From: Saprospiraceae bacterium
GTDB taxonomy: Bacteria > Bacteroidota > Bacteroidia > Chitinophagales > Saprospiraceae
DNA: 15,247 nt
Direction: 5' to 3'
NCBI GenBank assembly: GCA_023299965.1
Contig: JALZVN010000319.1
Location: 1-15,247, forward strand
In this document: piece after piece, positions 13,005 to 15,247 of the stretch
Position numbering within the stretch: the stretch's first letter is position 1
How the letters are laid out: each line of letters opens with the position of its first letter
The notes under the pieces: generated by a model
Database searches by the model: none
Told to the model about the DNA's origin: nothing
Seen by the model: only the letters and a program-made list of their open reading frames with translations
Translations under genes and position numbers: made by a program

Positions 13005-15247
13005 ATGTTAGCCAAAAATCACACCATTTTTCTTCTGCTAATGTTTTTTATAGGCCAATCTACAGGGACTATAGCCCAAAACTGCGGATCAGTTATCACT
13101 GAAAACAAAAAAGTAGCAGGGATTCATCTGTTGGAGACCAAACAAGTAACTGTTGTAGTTAGAGGTAATTATTCTTACAGTATTAGTTTTGCCAACACGG
13201 AAGATGGAGTAGTGGCTAAGGTTTTTTCTAGGGCTGGGCAAGAATTCAATCAAGATGATGAATTTATCTTTGTTGACAAGACCAATAAACGGAAAAGTTA
13301 CCGATTTATTGAGATGGGTGAAGTAGATAAAAAGGGGAATGTTCCAGTGTTTAAAAATACTTTGCAGCTCGATTTGGATGCTCTCGATTGGTTATCATCC
13401 TCAACGATTACCTCTATTTATCTGAGAAACAATATCACTTTAGAAATGAGAAAGTTGACTCTTCAAAGCAGTAGACAAGGAGAGTTTATGAGCAATGCAA
13501 ATTGCTTTTCTGACCAGTTGGATAGATCTATGGTAAATGATAAACAATTGGCTAATACGGAATTTAAAATTGGTGCAAATGCAAGCGGTGCATCCTCAGC
13601 TAGCAAAGGTTCATCCTCAAAAGGTGGTCGTCGCGTTACAGATATAAGCCTCTTAAATGATCAAGAATTAGCTGATTTAAGAAAAGAGTTGGTTGAAACA
13701 AAGGATGCTTTGAGAGCAGAAATACAAGCAGAGAAGGAAAAGGCGAACAAGATAAAGGCAAGTTTGGCTGATGAGGTGACCAAAGCAAGAGAAAATGCAG
13801 CCGAACAGAAAGCAGTATATGCGGAAGAGGTTTTGCAAGCCAGAAAGGCTTCGCAAGCTGAAATCGAAACCTCTAAGACAAGTCTTGCTGTGAAGGTGTC
13901 TGAGTCAAAGCAAAACGCAGATGATGCAATGACAAAATTGGCAGGTAATGTAGAGGAAGCTAAAAAGAAGGCAAATGAAGTAATCAATCAAGCGCAGCTA
14001 GAATCAGCAGAATCAGTAGCTACAGCTAGAAAGAACGCAGCTGAACAAGTTCAAGTAATTAAAGAAAAATTAGAAACTGCAAAGCTGGAGTACGCTGATG
14101 AAGTGGCTAGTGCTCGCGAAAATGCCAATTCTGAATTACAAAGGATTAGAGAAGAAACTGCGCAGACCATTAATGAAGCTCGTGAAGTAGCAAAAGTAGA
14201 GAAGAATAAAACAGTTGAGGATGTTGTAAGTAGCAAAAAGACTGCTTCACAACAAATTCTAGAAATCAAGGAGACAACTGCAGAAGAAATAGCAAGAATT
14301 AGAGAAAAGGGTGTAATGGAAAAACAGGCTCTTGCTTTTGACTTAGCGGAGTCTCGTAGAAAGAGCGTAGAAGAGACAGCCCTCATAAAAGAAACACAGG
14401 CTACAGAAATTGCCGACCTTAAAGAACGGGCTGCAAAGGAAAAAGAAAAGACAGCTACAGATGTTGCAGAATCTAGGCAAAAAGCAACAGAAGAAATAGC
14501 TAGCACTAGAGATGTAGTTGCACAAGAAAAAGTAGCCGCTGCGGAAGAGGTGAAATCTACAAGAGAAAAAGTAAGTGAAACAGTCCAGCAAATCAAAACT
14601 ACTGAAGCGGAGGAAGTCGCTAAGGCACAAGAAGCCTCTAAAGAACAAAAAGCCAAGATCGCCTCAGAGGTGGCCGCAGCTCAAAAACGAGCTCAGGATG
14701 AAATAGCAAAAATTGAAGCGGAGTTGCAGAACGCATTACAGGAAGCAAAAGAAAAGGAAGAAGAAGTCAAATTGGCTTCGTCAACAGAAGTGAAAGCAGC
14801 TCGTGAAAGAGCGACTGAAGAAATTGCTATGGCAAAAGAAAAATCTGTGGGCGAAGTGAAGGAAGCGAATTCTTCGGCGGAAAACGCAAAAGTAAAGTAT
14901 GCTGATGATGTAGCATTGGCAAAAAAAGCGGCACAAGAAAGATTGGAAAAAATCCAATCTGAAGTAGCTCAAAAAATTATGACCGCCAAAAGTAAAGAAA
15001 AAGAAATGTCCCAAGCTAGCACAGAGGAAGTGGTAAATTCAAAAGAAAAGGCTGCAGCAGAAATTTTAAAAACGCAAGAAGACGCTGCCAATGAAATTGC
15101 TAGCATCAAAAATCAAGTAGTCAAGGCGATTGAAATGAATAGCATAGAGATGGCAGAAATGAAGCGAAATGCAGTAGAAGCTGTTGCTAAAATAAAAACT
15201 TCCCAGGCTGAAGAAATTGCTGCAATACAAGAGCAAGCTGCAGTTGA
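13005..15247 (+). CDS. Very large secreted hendecad coiled-coil protein (C-terminus beyond window)
   Basis: The frame opens at ATG 13005 and remains open to the right edge, giving 747 codons. Residues 1-24 are a signal peptide (NHTIFLLLMFFIG core, cleavage near TIA-Q). Residues about 27-185 form a globular domain rich in beta-strand patterns that I cannot name. A Gly/Ser/Ala linker (about 190-211, SSASKGSSSKGGRR) leads into uninterrupted helix from about 215. From residue 239 to the edge, 509 residues of Ala/Glu/Lys-rich sequence contain no Pro and tile into 11- and 18-residue units (see the repeat entry). The protein is probably a long rod or stalk in the periplasm or on the surface. LEA-like 11-mer proteins are an alternative, since units such as SVATARKNAAE resemble that motif. 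It is the first gene after pyrB, probably with its own promoter. Confidence 0.88.
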   Translation, partial: MLAKNHTIFLLLMFFIGQSTGTIAQNCGSVITENKKVAGIHLLETKQVTVVVRGNYSYSISFANTEDGVVAKVFSRAGQEFNQDDEFIFVDKTNKRKSYRFIEMGEVDKKGNVPVFKNTLQLDLDALDWLSSSTITSIYLRNNITLEMRKLTLQSSRQGEFMSNANCFSDQLDRSMVNDKQLANTEFKIGANASGASSASKGSSSKGGRRVTDISLLNDQELADLRKELVETKDALRAEIQAEKEKANKIKASLADEVTKARENAAEQKAVYAEEVLQARKASQAEIETSKTSLAVKVSESKQNADDAMTKLAGNVEEAKKKANEVINQAQLESAESVATARKNAAEQVQVIKEKLETAKLEYADEVASARENANSELQRIREETAQTINEAREVAKVEKNKTVEDVVSSKKTASQQILEIKETTAEEIARIREKGVMEKQALAFDLAESRRKSVEETALIKETQATEIADLKERAAKEKEKTATDVAESRQKATEEIASTRDVVAQEKVAAAEEVKSTREKVSETVQQIKTTEAEEVAKAQEASKEQKAKIASEVAAAQKRAQDEIAKIEAELQNALQEAKEKEEEVKLASSTEVKAARERATEEIAMAKEKSVGEVKEANSSAENAKVKYADDVALAKKAAQERLEKIQSEVAQKIMTAKSKEKEMSQASTEEVVNSKEKAAAEILKTQEDAANEIASIKNQVVKAIEMNSIEMAEMKRNAVEAVAKIKTSQAEEIAAIQEQAAV
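13719..15247 (+). repeat. Hendecad (11/18-residue) coiled-coil repeat array
   Basis: Read in frame, each unit begins with an acidic or polar residue followed by Val or Ile, for example EVLQARKASQA, SVATARKNAAE, EVASARENANS and EVKAARERATE (11 residues) or EVTKARENAAEQKAVYAE and DVALAKKAAQERLEKIQS (18). By hand count there are 22 units of 11, 12 units of 18, one of 29 (11+18) and one of 22 (11+11), summing exactly to the 509 residues available. 18-11-11 recurs as a 40-residue superperiod in the middle. The units are diverged in sequence, so this is a protein-level rather than a recent DNA duplication. Confidence 0.8.

Noticed and set aside
13661..15014. Minus-strand open frames opposite the coiled-coil gene
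   Set aside because: They are low-complexity Ser/Ala/Phe-rich shadows of the Glu/Ala/Lys-rich plus-strand frame, which is continuous from 13005 and has a signal peptide.

Overview
The window looks like the chromosome of a member of Bacteroidota, most likely the Saprospiria or a close relative. The evidence is AT-rich DNA, promoter boxes matching the Bacteroidota -7 consensus TAnnTTTG, a giant secreted SprB-repeat protein ending in a type IX secretion (T9SS) type A sorting domain, and a secreted protein carrying the dockerin-like module plus NWQF..LGDL tail that I associate with Saprospiria surface proteins. The lineage call is inference from these features.

Layout, left to right. (1) 1-932, minus strand: the N-terminal part of a secreted protein with two C-type-lectin-like domains, running off the left edge. 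(2) 1145-1592, minus strand: a dicluster ferredoxin with its own candidate promoter and an intrinsic terminator. (3) 1549-2388: about 840 bp without a convincing gene. It holds nested inverted repeats and two strong hairpins in tandem, one with a perfect 27-bp stem, which look like a dispersed palindromic element. (4) 2389-4230: a sodium:solute symporter of unknown substrate. (5) 4231-4794: a regulatory region with a near-ideal promoter, a 17-nt perfect palindrome lying between its -33 and -7 boxes, and a roughly 220-nt leader with three small hairpins. (6) 4795-8529: the SprB-repeat, SdrD-like, T9SS-sorted adhesin, followed by a terminator-like hairpin. (7) 8872-10410: a secreted protein with a Rossmann/amidotransferase-like domain and a dockerin-like module. 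(8) 10451-10592: a structured intergenic element. (9) 10647-11330: a secreted protein I cannot name. (10) 11379-12877: pyrR and pyrB, overlapping by ATGA. (11) 13005-15247: the N-terminal part of a very large secreted coiled-coil protein, running off the right edge.

The genes do not form one pathway. pyrR and pyrB form a clear two-gene pyrimidine unit, and most of the rest encodes the cell surface: five of the nine confident genes carry an apparent signal peptide. The ferredoxin and symporter look like stand-alone housekeeping genes. No phage, CRISPR, toxin-antitoxin or defence cassette is visible, and no tRNA or rRNA.

The most unusual item is the right-edge protein. By hand count, 509 consecutive residues tile exactly into 11- and 18-residue units, the signature of a hendecad-based, nearly straight coiled coil. 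Second is the operator-like palindrome and long leader in front of the SprB-type adhesin. Third are the two structured intergenic elements. Two genes cut by the window edges, the lectin-like and the coiled-coil protein, were found by translating the edges directly.
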